From the NCBI GenBank assembly GCA_009760855.2, contig WPIO01000233.1:1-64000 (forward strand): DNA of 64,000 nucleotides, read 5' to 3'. The notes beneath the pieces were generated by a model. The model saw nothing but the letters and a program-made list of their open reading frames with translations, searched no databases and had not been told where the DNA came from. Below, piece after piece: positions 46,655 to 56,865 of the stretch; positions within the stretch are counted from its first letter, which is position 1, and each line of letters opens with the position of its first letter. Source of the DNA: Cristatella mucedo (taxonomy: Eukaryota > Bryozoa > Phylactolaemata > Cristatellidae). The translations under genes and the position numbers were made by a program.

Positions 46655-47263
46655 TTATAGGTCAGTTGCAGCACTCGCATCGATTGCTGCCCTAGTATCA
46701 GTTGTCGAACATCTCGCCTCTGCTGCTGTCCTTCTGCTGAGCCTTATCCGCCCTACTAACCGCCATCTTGGCTGCCGATACTGAAGCTTTGAGATTGTCA
46801 TTTTCTCTCGGTTGGCAGCCGTGGGTATCGAGCAGCTGCAGCTTAGACGCCTCTCAAATCGAACCCTCGGCAGCGACCGGGATTCTCTCTGCAGACGTGC
46901 TTGTAGTGTTCCGAGTCGTTCAAAGAATTTCGCTGCAGTCTCAAAGACGCGAAGACAGCAGATCCTAAACGCCGACTGGCGATCGTAAAGCCCAGTATGC
47001 CAGTGCCTCGCCTCTGAAGACGAGTATTTTTCCAAATTTATTGACTGCCGGATGTTAAAATCGCATTTTTCACTGTTGTCACGCCCAATTGTCCACACAG
47101 CTTTCTCCGCCTGCAGCGGCGATTTCGCTGAGGCTTTCAGTCGCACGAATTCCCCTCGCTGCCACTCACACAGTGCATGCAACAAGAGCGTGATTAAATG
47201 ATTTTCATGAAGAATCGCGAAGTGCATGCCCTCAATGGAGGGATGGTGGCTCAGCCAACACAT
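46655..47263 (-). CDS. Unknown frame in palindrome arm 1 (202 codons)
   Basis: Reads CWLSHHPSIEGMHFAILHEN, LITLLLHALCEWQRGEF, LKASAKSPLQAEKAVW and INLEKYSS, then an Arg-rich tail. The homologous frame in arm 2 (49,316-49,528, plus) reads LITLLLHALCKWQRGKF, LKTSARSLLQAEKAGW and INLAKYLS, then stops. By eye the two differ at about three residues in ten, so purifying selection is not evident. No known domain. It may be a decayed transposon protein or chance openness of a repeat. Confidence 0.22.
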   Translation of the reverse strand: MCWLSHHPSIEGMHFAILHENHLITLLLHALCEWQRGEFVRLKASAKSPLQAEKAVWTIGRDNSEKCDFNIRQSINLEKYSSSEARHWHTGLYDRQSAFRICCLRVFETAAKFFERLGTLQARLQRESRSLPRVRFERRLSCSCSIPTAANREKMTISKLQYRQPRWRLVGRIRLSRRTAAEARCSTTDTRAAIDASAATDL

Positions 47264-48130
47264 TTACAACTAAAGACAGCCACTTCCGGCCATAGGCTCT
47301 GCATCTATAGCAATATGGTCGAAACTTGGTCGCCAGTGTCTGTTTGTGTTAACGTCAATGGAAACACTTGGACATAATTTCTCTGCTTACAGTTTCTCAT
47401 TACGAACCTAAACAATAAATCACAGGGAACAAGCACTATACTCTAAACCAAAAATACAAACCACAACATCATGCTCGTAAAATTAAATCGAAAACCTTAA
47501 ACACAACGCAAATTCCCTACGCTTATAACCTTGCACCCTTAAATAAAGAAGATAGCTCCAAAACGCACGTATTCGATATAATACTAACGGACGCTGGCAA
47601 CCTTGCTGAACGACCTGCAATGGGCATATTGCTCATTGCAGGCAGTGAGCTGCCTCTACGCCGAAAGACGATATACTAGTTGGTTGGTTAGCTGCCCGTC
47701 GCTTAATGATGGGATGCCGACTGTGATTAGTAGTGCTCCACCGTTTGGTCACCGCTTGCATCAGGCCAGCTACGTACCATTTTTCATGCAACACCACTGA
47801 CACTTCTCAGTAGTAGTAAGTGGAATGGCCTTTCCCTATGATTCCTTACCGTCCCAAGGATTAGTCAGAGGCAAGACTTCTCTTGAGAAGTAAGTAGAAT
47901 CGCCATTTCTAAATATTCCTTTCCATCCCATGGATTAGACGGACGCGAGGACGGTAAAAACTCGACCGGAAAATGGATCAGAAGCCTACTGATCGCAGTT
48001 TGTCCCGTCAAAATAAAGCAAAAGCTTGCCAAATCTTGAACATATTCTACTCATGGGTTCTAAGACATCCAAGATCTGAAGGATAGCTTTTACCTTTATC
48101 AGCCTTTGCAGGGTGCGATAGAACACATCT
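46935..48130. repeat. Palindrome arm 1 (Rep-F, inverted copy)
   Basis: Reverse-complementary to 48,480-49,610. Paired blocks, arm 1 versus the reverse of arm 2: CAGTATGCCAGTGC, CCAAATTTATTG, GGATGGTGGCTCAGCCAACA versus GGATGGTGGCTTAGCCAACA, GACCTGCAATGGGCATATTG, GACACTTCTCAGTAGTAGTA. The minus strand carries a frame of 202 codons (47,263-46,655) whose first 80 residues have a homologue in arm 2. Confidence 0.88.
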
Positions 48131-48224
48131 GTGTCAAAGTCTCCTTCGAGCGGCAGATAGCCACGGTGTGTAATGCTTGACTTCCCTCGGAGAGACAGAA
48201 AGAGAGAGGAGAGAGAGCGGCAAA
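47891..48224. repeat. Rep-F inner segment, copy 1
   Basis: Nearly identical direct copy at 50,021-50,355: GGATTAGACGGACGCGAGGA, CCTACTGATCGCAGTTTGTC, GGGTTCTAAGACATCCAAGA. Both run into AGAGAGAGCGGCAAATATAT. An adjoining half-copy (47,818-47,880, TAAGTGGAATGGCC) looks like a local tandem duplicate of its first 60 bases. Confidence 0.92.
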
Positions 48225-48288
48225 TATATATATATATATTATATTATATGTTATATATTATATATATATATACGGCGTGAAATTCTTG

Positions 48289-48325
<37 letters not shown>
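48223..48325. repeat. (AT)n tract at palindrome centre
   Basis: AT repeats with short interruptions, lying in the spacer between the two arms. Confidence 0.95.
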
Positions 48326-48326
<1 letters not shown>

Positions 48327-48479
48327 CAAGCATTTTGCACCCTGGCGATCTGCCGCTTGCAGGAGACATTACCGCCAGTAAGGATTTTAAACATAGGAGT
48401 CACGAAAATTCTCTGCTTATGCAATCCCATAATCAAAAGCTAGATTATTAATCTTAGTTACGTCGACTGCAGATTGGAT

Positions 48480-49610
48480 ACAAACGTATTCTATAGTGCC
48501 AAGCAAATGATGGTAAAGGTAAAGGTAAAAGCTATCCTTCAGATCTTAGATGTCTTAGAAATCCATGGTAGACTATGTACAAGATTTAGCAAGCTTTTGC
48601 TTTTTTTAGACAAAAAAATCACGATCAATAGGCTTCGGAACAATTTTCTGGTGGAGTTTTTACCATCCTTGCCTCCGTCTAATCCGTGGAACGAAAAGGA
48701 ATCATAGGAAAAGGCGAGTCCACTTACTACTACTGAGAAGTGTCAATGGTGTTGCTTGAAAAATGGTATTTAGCTGGCCTGATGCAGGCAGTGGCCATAC
48801 GGTGGCCCACTACTAATCACAGTCGGCACCCCATCATTAAGCGACGTGATGCTAACCAACCAACTAGTATAGCATCGTTTGGCTTAGAGTCAGCTCTCTG
48901 CCTTCGATGAGCAATATGCCCATTGCAGGTCGTTCAGCAAGGTTGCCAGCGTCTGTTAGTATTATATTAAATACACGAATTTTGGAGCTATCTTATTTAT
49001 TCAAGGGTGTACGGTTTTAAGCGTAGGAGTTTTTCGTTGTGCTTAAGGTTTTCGATTTAGTTGTAAGAGTTTGATGTTTGGTTTTTTTTGTTATAGAGTA
49101 TAGTGCTTGTTCCTTGTGGTTTATTGTTTAGGTTCTTAATCAGAAACTGTAATCAGAGAAGATGTGTCCAAGTGTTTCAATTTGAAATTAACACAAACAG
49201 ACGTTGGCAACCAAGTTTTATTGACCGTATTGGTATAGATGCAGAGCCCATAGCCGGAAGTGGTTATCTTTAGCTAGAAACGTGTTGGCTAAGCCACCAT
49301 CCCTTCATCAAAAGCATGTGCTTCGCGATTGTTCATGACATTCAGTTGATCACGCTTTTGTTGCATGCACTTTGTAAGTGGCAGCGAGGGAAATTCTCGA
49401 GACTGAAAACTTCAGCGAGATCGCTGCTGCAGGCGGAGAAAGCTGGGTGGACAACTGGGCGTGGCAATGGTGAAAAATGCGTTTTTTACATCCGGCAGCC
49501 AATAAATTTGGCAAAATACTTGTCTTGATAGGCGGTGCACTGGCATACTGCGCTTTACGCTCGCCAGTCAGCGATTCGGATCTGCGGTCTTTGAGTCTTT
49601 TAGAGTCGAC
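48480..49610. repeat. Palindrome arm 2 (Rep-F)
   Basis: Reverse complement of arm 1. The inner half (48,510-48,700, with AAGCTTTTGCTTTTTTTAGA and TCTAATCCGTGG) pairs with 47,930-48,100. The outer half ends in sequence that merges with the minus-strand Rep-D copy at 49,535. Confidence 0.88.
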
Positions 49611-50020
49611 GGACGCTGATGCCCGAGCTACTCGGAGAGCTATCATTGTAGCAGTTGCAGTGCTGTTTAGGCGCCGATGACCGGCAGGGCAGCTCGCAAC
49701 GAACTCCGGGCTACCCTCGCTCGCTTCTACGCTCCTCGCCTTGTTCTGAGCTAACCCGAACGAAAGCGTGAGAGCCCGTGCAGCGCGCTGCTGGTAGTGG
49801 AAAAAGGAATTACAGCGCGTCAGAAACGTCGACTGGTAGTTTCCGTGGCGAGCAGACGGCAAGTGAAACGTGTAGCCATTTGACGCCAAAGGTCTTGACA
49901 TGGTCAGCTCCAACTGGTGCACTGGTCATAGAACCTCGTCCGCTGGAGAGAGCTTCCGGAACTATTTCAGTGATTAATGTTATCCAATTGCCGGCTGCTA
50001 TGCAGTCTTTTTAACGCGAC
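49535..50020 (-). repeat. Rep-D copy 3 (partial, minus strand)
   Basis: Reverse-oriented match to 42,620-43,010 and 52,500-52,900: CGACGAACTCCGG-type, GCCAAAGGTCTTGACATGGT and GGTAGTTTCCGTGGCGAGCA in plus orientation. It carries the longest open frame of the family (49,922-49,350, 190 codons, with LASNGYTFHLPSARHGNYQS), which runs on into palindrome arm 2. No family recognised. Confidence 0.85.
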
Positions 50021-50349
50021 TAAGTGGAATCACATTTTCTAAATATTCCTTTCCGTCCCACGGATTAGACGGACGCGAGGACAATAAAAACCCGACCGGA
50101 AATGGATCAGAAGCCTACTGATCGCAGTTTGTCCCGTCAAAATAAAGCAAAAGCTTGCCAAATCTTGAACATATTCTACTCGTGGGTTCTAAGACATCCA
50201 AGATCTGAAGGATAGCTTTTACCTTTACCATCCTTTGCAGGGTGCGATAGAACATATCTGTGTCAAAGTCTCCTGCAAGCGGCAGATCGCCACGGTGTGT
50301 AATGCTTGACTTCCCTCGGAGAGACAGAAAGAGAGAGGAGAGAGAGCGG

Positions 50350-50380
<31 letters not shown>
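50021..50380. repeat. Rep-F inner segment, copy 2, with (AT)n
   Basis: Direct duplicate of 47,891-48,224, apparently differing at only a few per cent of positions. Ends in a longer (AT)n tract (50,354-50,418). It joins Rep-D copy 3 at about 50,020. Confidence 0.92.
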
Positions 50381-50383
<3 letters not shown>

Positions 50384-50559
50384 TATGTATATTTATAATT
50401 ATATTTATACATATATAGAGAGCGGCCTTTTGAAAACCACTGCTGAGCTAATACAGTGACGGTTATGGATTTTTACGTCTTTAGCCGTTCGCCGGATCTC
50501 CTTAAAAAAGAGATTTTGGTAATCAACTAAAGAATGATTAGGTACGAGGTGTTTTCCTT

Positions 50560-50860
50560 TACTTGGAGACATTCCTTAGATTGAAGCCCAGTTGCGATCG
50601 CAGTCCTTGCTTTTGCTACTTCCGCCGTCCGCTCGCCCGACGAGTGGAGGTTGGCCAGGGGACCGATGGGCTCTCGCTGCACTAGAGCTCCGCCGCCGCT
50701 TTCGCGTGCTACGCGGTTAGTGCACTCGGTTGGGCAGCCAGTAGCGGCCTGCGGCTGCTGCCGTGCGGCGGCAGTAGCAGCACTGGGAGCTATGGAGTGC
50801 GCCCCTGGAATCTGCGGCCCGCGGAATCTTCGTGGACGTGGGACGGCAGCGGGCAGGCCC
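50560..50860. other. G+C-rich stretch, nothing recognised
   Basis: Open on both strands (111 codons minus, 85 codons plus), Ala/Arg/Pro-rich, typical of composition. Adjacent to Rep-E. Confidence 0.4.
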
Positions 50861-50861
50861 A

Positions 50862-51345
50862 CCGACGAGGGCGGATTTCTTCATTCACCATCTGTGCCAT
50901 CCCACTGAGCCTGCCCTCTCCTGGAGCGTGAGCCGGGGGCTAGCGAAGTCGCACAGCCTGAGCGGCTGCTGCTGGAAAATGGTGTGTGCTGTGCACCCGG
51001 TCGGCCACGATCGAGAGCTCAGACCAAGGTTTGCCGTTAGATCGAGTACGAGATGCATTTTCGCCTAGCAGCCGCAGTCTACACTTCTGGTGCTCAAATA
51101 GCCCTCAGCCAGCTGAATGCCAGCAGCCTCGGCAAGAGATCAGGAGTCGGGCTTCACTGGCGGCCTCGGCGCGATCTTTCGATTGCCAGGCGACGACGCG
51201 GAACCGGTCATCTTAACCTCCCCCGGGTTACGGCAGCCATGCCAAGCTCTGCGAATCAGCCCGAAACGCAGGACGGCCTGCCCGAGGCGTGGCGCGAACT
51301 CACTTGCGGCGCTCCTGTGGGCTCCGCCAGTGGCAGACCCCCCAA
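50862..51345 (+). repeat. Rep-E copy 1
   Basis: Shared with 53,140-53,560: TAGATCGAGTACGAGATGCA, GCAGCCGCAGTCT, TACGGCAGCCATGCCAAGCT, GAATCAGCCCGAAACG, GTGGGCTCCGCCAG. Same orientation. Copy 1 has about 60 extra bases in the middle. Frames up to 131 codons, unrecognised. Confidence 0.85.
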
Positions 51346-51382
51346 CCTCCCACTCTTTTCGCTGTTTTCAGTTCGGCACCAG

Positions 51383-53130
51383 CGCTCCGCCATCACGCCT
51401 TGTGCGATGCATCGATGTGACACCTATAAGTCACTAGCCGCGCTCTGAGGCTCACTCTTTGACTGCTGTATTTGTCGGACCATGCCCAGTACAAGCGTGC
51501 TGCCATGAACAAAATGTTTGTGACCTAAGAATGCTGAAACAGAAGCATCTGCAGTCCCCCACGTGCCTTTCAGACGAAGCGGCCGCTGACAATTTATCGT
51601 TTTATAGCTGCCCACCAAAGTGGCCGGCTATAGCTGGGTAGGCGGGTGAGAGCAGGGCGGTAGTGCGAGGCTCAAAAAGTTACCTCTTCCTCTACCAAGT
51701 CCTTCCGCCGCAGGGAGAAAGACATTAGTGAATGCTCTGAAGGTCTTAGATAGGGTTCGTATTTCTTCCGTCTGGGGTTTCGAAGATTTTCGCCGAGCTG
51801 GTTTGGTCTAGCGGTTAAAGGTGCTCGCCCCGACCAAGGTCTGACTAAGGTCGTGGGCTCGAGCCCCGAGGCATATGTAAAGCACCTGAATAGCGATTAA
51901 GTTCTCTTGGGGCGCTATAAGAAATTAACTACATTTTTTATACTTTCAGATGCGACGCTGAGAGCGCACAGACCGACTAGATCGGTGCTGGCTAGCCCTT
52001 TAAACAGCTGAGACGGACGCTGAATGTACTCCTAGCTTGTACCACGTCGCTCAATTTTAAAACTGTTACAACCAGCTGTCGTCAACTATCGTAAGAGTTT
52101 GAGAGAATAGTTAGCCCCTGACTTTGTAGCAACTTCTGGAAGTTGGGCAAAGAGCCATTCAAGCTAATGCTCGTTGTGCTCCTAGCCTTGTAGCCTCGTA
52201 TAGAGATTATTGGGCTCACACACCACTGCCATTGGTCCAAGCTTTCCTTAAAGGCTCAACTCCGTCACCACATCTGCATCGTATCCGCACACCGACTTAT
52301 ATCTTTATTTTTGCATAACTCATCAGGTAATGTTGATTTTAGAACAGAGTAAGGCTGCATCGTCACTGTGAGCACTGGGAACGGTGCAGGATGTATCACG
52401 AGGCGCTTTCGTGCAGCTGCAGGGCTCTGAAAAAGCCCTCAATCGGAACTGGATGTCATGCACTGCTTAGTCGCGTTAGAATGACCGCACATGAGCCGGC
52501 AATTGGATAACGTTCATCGCTGAAATAATTCCGGAAGCTCTCTCCAGCGGACGAGGGTCTGTAAGCAGTTCCCCGGCCGGAGCTGACCGCGTCAAGACCT
52601 TTGGCGTCGAACGACTACACGCTTCACTTGTCATCGGTTCGCCTCGGAAACTACCAATCCACGTTTCTGACACGCGGTAATTCCTTTTTGTGCGACTGGC
52701 AGCACGCTACACGGGCCCTCGGGCTTTCGTTCGGGCTAGCTCAGAACGAGGCGAGGGAGCGTAGAAGCGAGATAGGGCAGCCCGGCGTTCGTGGCGAGCT
52801 GCCCTGCCTGTCAGAAGCTCGTGAACGAAAATGCAGCAGCTACAACGATAGCTCTCCAAGTAGCGCGGGCACTCGCATCAGTTGACTCTCTCGAAGGCTC
52901 GGCAGCGTCAACGATTCAGCCAACGATTCTATGGAGAGGATACGGGAAGCAGGTCGGTATAAAGCTAACAGCAGCGTTTTATCCTCTTCAGTCTGCTCGA
53001 CTCAACGGCGCGTCTTCGCGAACCGTCTGTGGCAGCATGTCGAGCTTCAGCGAAAAATAAGTAGCTCGCGCCATAGGACTTCACCGTGAGTCGTCTGCTG
53101 GACTATGGCAAAGCGAAAACTTGTGCGTAG
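51383..53130 (+). repeat. Rep-D copy 2
   Basis: Full-length paralogue of 41,565-43,265, flanked on both sides by Rep-E. It contains the SINE-A at 51,792-51,943 and lacks the LINE-A tail of copy 1 (empty site at about 52,335, GATTTTAGAACAGAGTAAGG). Frames at 52,601-52,885 and 52,791-53,060 resemble those of copy 1 (ALASVDSLEGSA, GASSRTVCGSMSSFS). Confidence 0.88.
51792..51943 (+). mobile_element. SINE-A, best copy, with target duplication
   Basis: tRNA-like head GAGCTGGTTTGGTCTAGCGG (A box in GGTCTAGCGGTTAAAGG), spacer, B-box region GTGGGCTCGAGCCCC, then a 3' tail GTAAAGCACCTGAATAGCGA and GTTCTCTTGGGGCGCTATAA. Flanked by TTTC (51,788 and 51,944). Absent from the same place in Rep-D copy 1 (about 41,985), so both ends are defined. 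Presumably Pol III-transcribed and mobilised in trans by LINE-A. Confidence 0.92.
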
Positions 53131-53139
53131 ACTTGCAGT

Positions 53140-53600
53140 CGGCTGGCCCTCCACTGAAGGCCGATTTCTCTGTTCGCTATCCGTGCTCTCCCACTGAGTG
53201 TGCCTCTCCTGTAGCGTGAGTCGGCGGCTAGCAAAGTTGCACAGCCGGAGAGGCTGCTGCTGAACAATCGGGCACGTTGTGCACGCCGGACGGCCGTGAC
53301 TAAGAGGTCAGACCGTGGTTAGCCATTAGATCGAGTACGAGATGCATTTTCGTCTAGCAGCCGCAGTCTGCACTTCTGGTGAGCAAATAGTCACCAGCCA
53401 GCTGCATGCCAGGCAACGAAGCGAAACCTGTTCCCTCAACATCCCTCCGGTTACGGCAGCCATGCCAAGCTCTGCGAATCAGCCCGAAACGTACTTACGG
53501 CGGTCGTGTGGGCTCCGCCAGCTGCGCACCCCTACACACTCTCTGCAATGTTTCCAACCGCAGCTGCAACGTTGTGGCGATGCATAAAGAGCTCTTTCAA
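53140..53600 (+). repeat. Rep-E copy 2
   Basis: Paralogue of 50,862-51,345 with deletions in the second half. Together with copy 1 it brackets Rep-D copy 2 in direct orientation. Confidence 0.83.
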
Positions 53601-54535
53601 GAGTGGTGACCGGCCGCACCCAGGTGTAAAAAGCGTCTCCTTTAGACTAAGGAAGAAGAGATTCCGTTAAACTAACATGGAAAGGGTGAGTCGGGCAGCT
53701 GGGCCGCCCCTCCGGTGCAGCCTTGCAGTTATACTTTTCGGTGTTAAGGTCGAGGGGTGGCCTATTCCATGCCCAATCATAGCTACGTCTATGTTTGCGT
53801 CCAGCAGGATTTATATCTGCTTGTCGATCTCTCTCTCACTCTCTCTCTCACTCTCTCTATTTCAGTCGATTTCTCAATGTCGCTTGGTCCCTTCATACTT
53901 TTTCCATCGCTCACTTCTTTCCTCCCTCACTTTCCCTCTTTCCCACTAGTCTTTTCTCTGATCTCGAACCTCCATATCGCTTGATCGTCTCTCCAGTCCC
54001 TTTCCTCTTCACGGAGTCTCTCCGATTTCAGTCTCACCTCTGCCGCTCCGCTGTATCGCTCTCTGATCTTGCCAGTCTCTCTATCCTTCACTATATCACT
54101 CTGTCCTTCAATATGACTAACCGATTTCCTCCTCGCTGTCCGGCTGAGCGTTCCTTTGACCATACCCTTCTTTCTCTCTTTCTCTCCTCTGCTCTCCTCT
54201 CCCTTTTTCTCGCTGTGTGCATACCGTCCTTCGATTCACTCATCGGCCGCGAGTCTCCATTCCATGCACTCGAGTTCGACTCCTCGCTGCAGCACAACGC
54301 TGCAACTGCCGCTATTCGCCCGAGATTGCACACAAGCAGCAGCTACGGCTGCGCCTCGCTCGGTGTGCGCTCTGTCCAGGGGAACAGCTCTGCAGCGTCG
54401 TCCGCCGCTCACCGCGAGGCAGCTTGCTCCACCCCACCGCGAGGTGGCTCGCTACACAGCATTCAGCGGCTGGATTCAGCGACGACGGATATGCGATTCA
54501 TTCAGCGATTCAGCAGCATTTAGAGAGCAGCATTC
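53601..54535. other. Pyrimidine-rich stretch, no firm gene
   Basis: 53,826-54,230 is strongly C/T-biased on the plus strand. A 242-codon frame (53,795-54,523) runs through it, Ser/Leu/Phe-rich at first and then His/Ala/Ser-rich. I attribute it to base bias. No domain recognised. Confidence 0.45.
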
Positions 54536-54539
54536 AGCA

Positions 54540-54570
54540 ACGACGGAGCGGCTGCTCGCCGCTCCGTCGT
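54540..54570. other. Perfect 13-bp stem, 5-base loop hairpin
   Basis: ACGACGGAGCGGC, loop TGCTC, GCCGCTCCGTCGT: a G+C-rich perfect inverted repeat in CpG-dense sequence. Confidence 0.9.
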
Positions 54571-54574
54571 CGCT

Positions 54575-54720
54575 CCGAATCCGCCCGGTGGTGCTGACAG
54601 CCACTCACGTGACACCGTCGCCCCGGCTTGGCTCGCTCGACCCGGGCCGTTGTTGAGAGCAAATAAACCGGCGATATCTTTGGACTCGCAACCGACGAAG
54701 CACTGCCTTAGCAGGGGCGG
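54575..54720 (+). other. Poly(A)-signal region, LTR- or gene-end-like
   Basis: A CpG-rich segment (CTCGACCCGGGCCGTTG) is followed by AATAAA at 54,661 and GGACTCGCAACCGACG. This resembles the R/U5 part of an LTR or a transcript end. No second copy in the window, so unproven. Confidence 0.25.
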
Positions 54721-56045
54721 CCTCCGCAGCTACTCGAGGCCGCGTCAAGACCACGGTCTGCCGCCGCCACCTCAGCTGCCAACTCTCGAAGCCAACGTCG
54801 GCACCGGATCGATAAGCTGTGCGTGACGGGTCTTGAGAGCTGCTACAGTCTTCGAAAGCTTTGGGAGGAGCAGAAGCGAGCCGATAGCTGCGTCGCCCAT
54901 CTCCGCCACCATCTGTTTCCTTTCAGCAGCAGCCGCTCGCTGCTGATACGTCCACCCGAGCTCTGGGACGAAAGCTCCAGTTGGGAGCTTGAATCGCTCT
55001 CTGCTAGCCGACTAGCGCGATCGAGTTAGCACTCGACGGGCCGAGCACGCTCACAGCTGGTTTCGCCACCACGAGCTAGCTCAGTCTTGGGCGTGCTGCA
55101 GCAGCCGCTTGCTCGGCCGCTGAGCGGACGGAGCTGCCCAGAGCAAATTGTAATGCCGTAGGCTCAGCTGAGGAGGCGTAATCGACCTCTTACCAAGCAG
55201 CGTAGCTTACTGCCTCGTGCGGCTCGGTGCGCTTCTATGCGAAACAAGCAGACCGCTAAGAAATGAGCATTTCTGGCGCTGACCTACTCACCGTTACTAA
55301 GGGCGTTGTGAGTTCGCGGCGTTAATTGGAATGCAAGATACATGAATCGAGGATTGCACTGAGCTTAATTCGAAAGCGTGTCAAAAATGTCACTGCGCGT
55401 CCAGCTTATTTCTGTCTCTATACTCTTCGAAGGCTCTCAACAGCACAAGCGCTCTTTCGGATAAAATACGTCCCTGCACTTAGTCTGCCTACGTCTATAG
55501 GGGAAACGACCTAAATAGACGCAGGAGCGAGAACCAGCGGAATATCTCACACACCACACTGAACTGCGTCTAGTTCGCATCGGCAAATCCTTACGCCGGG
55601 ACCACGCTCGCGCACACACAAAACCCAAACACAAAATGCTAGCCACTGGCTCTATAAGACCGTATACGGTGGCGTCCACCAAATCCTCCTGGCGATGCCT
55701 CGTCCTGTCCTGTCAATCGCCGACGAACCGCCGACCCTCCTCCCTCGCTTTCACAGAAACGAGTCCCCTACATCCACCTGCGACGGCGTCAAAACGAAGC
55801 CGAAGACAAAGAAGGGACCCTCAGCCAGCGTCGCTCTATTCTTAAGTACCTCGCCGAGACAATGGGGCAAGAGCTTAGTGGTATGAGGTAAGGCGCCATG
55901 GGCCAATACGGTAAAAAACTAATACCGCCGGATGAGTAACCCCGTCCAGCTTGAATGCCGAAAAGGCCCCAGACGATTGGTTTTGACAGAGCTATGACCA
56001 AGATTGACGCCAACCAATCGCCACCAATCAGCCGTTTCTGGGGAT
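54721..56045. other. CpG-rich sequence without a recognised gene
   Basis: Frames of 60-81 codons on both strands. The start of a gypsy-type internal region is conceivable around 55,670-55,720, but no gag or pol motif is visible. Confidence 0.4.
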
Positions 56046-56049
56046 ATGT

Positions 56050-56120
56050 AAAGCACCTAGAAAGAGATCTGAGTTCTCTGAGAGTGCTTTATCGAGTGCA
56101 TTATTATTATTGTTATAGCA
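56050..56120 (+). repeat. LINE-A 3' tail, short insertion
   Basis: ATGTAAAGCACCTAGAAAGA, GAGTTCTCTGAGAGTGC, TTTATCGAGTGCATTATT: hairpin and tail only. Confidence 0.88.
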
Positions 56121-56860
56121 GACCAATCTAGAGGTAAAATCATCACAGCTAGTGCCAGAGGTTAGCGGCTCGTGCTTAGGCTCTTGCTACCTGACCACAC
56201 TGGTGCAGCTCTCTGGCTCACAGGTCCCGAACAAAGGAGTTCCCCCACATCGAGCAGTTCTCGTGCGCCCTAGAATTGAGCCAGGGCAGGTGCTGAGCTG
56301 CAGTATTGCTACCGCTTCCGTCTTGCGCAGCTGAGCCAGAACCCGCACTGTGGCCGACAGGCACTATGAGCTGCATCATTAGACACTTTCTCGGCGACGG
56401 AGCGCTGCCGCAGTGGCAGCGGCAGCAGCTGGTGCTGCAGGCCGACAAGCTATCCAGGCAGTGGAGTTCGGTAACCAAGTGCGCCAGATCGCCGGCCAGT
56501 GTCTCTTGATGGCCGACCGCAATAGGCGGGCGCCAGGGGGTGCAACATCTCAGGGTAATCCACCACGATCGGTGCTACTTGAGCAAAAATAGACCTACAA
56601 ATGGCGTCGCAAAGCTCGACTTTCGAGCGAATAGTGTGGCACACGGACGCTCTCGTGTACCTATCAAATTGCATGCAATTTTGATGCGGCGTTCTCATGT
56701 AACTGGACTGCAAAGACGCCAGCGACTATCGCGATTGACCACAAATACAAAGGAAATCTGCTGCACCAAGGTTTAGTTTGGTTTGCATGTTAGACTGCTC
56801 TACCACTAAAATCTTTGCCTGCTGCTTGCGGATGTTATCACCAATCCTCTGGGAATGCTT
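56121..56860. other. No supportable gene
   Basis: Mixed short frames. A Gln-rich segment (QWQRQQLVLQAD at about 56,410) has no identified family. Confidence 0.4.
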
Positions 56861-56865
56861 CTATG

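Noticed and set aside
48223-48325. Origin or matrix-attachment site in AT-rich palindrome centre
   Set aside because: Only AT dinucleotide repeats. Similar tracts occur at 1.6, 50.4, 57.9 and 59.9 kb without any palindrome, so no specific function can be claimed.
51792-51870. tRNA gene
   Set aside because: Same reasoning: tRNA-like head of SINE-A with a LINE-type tail and an empty paralogous site.
53795-54523. 242-codon frame
   Set aside because: The first half is a C/T-rich tract and the second half a CpG-rich one. Overlapping frames in the other two phases are equally open (166 and 126 codons), so composition explains it.
56218-56509. Gln/Ala-rich frames suggesting a gag protein
   Set aside because: No zinc knuckle, no retroviral or gypsy gag pattern, both strands open in CpG-rich DNA.
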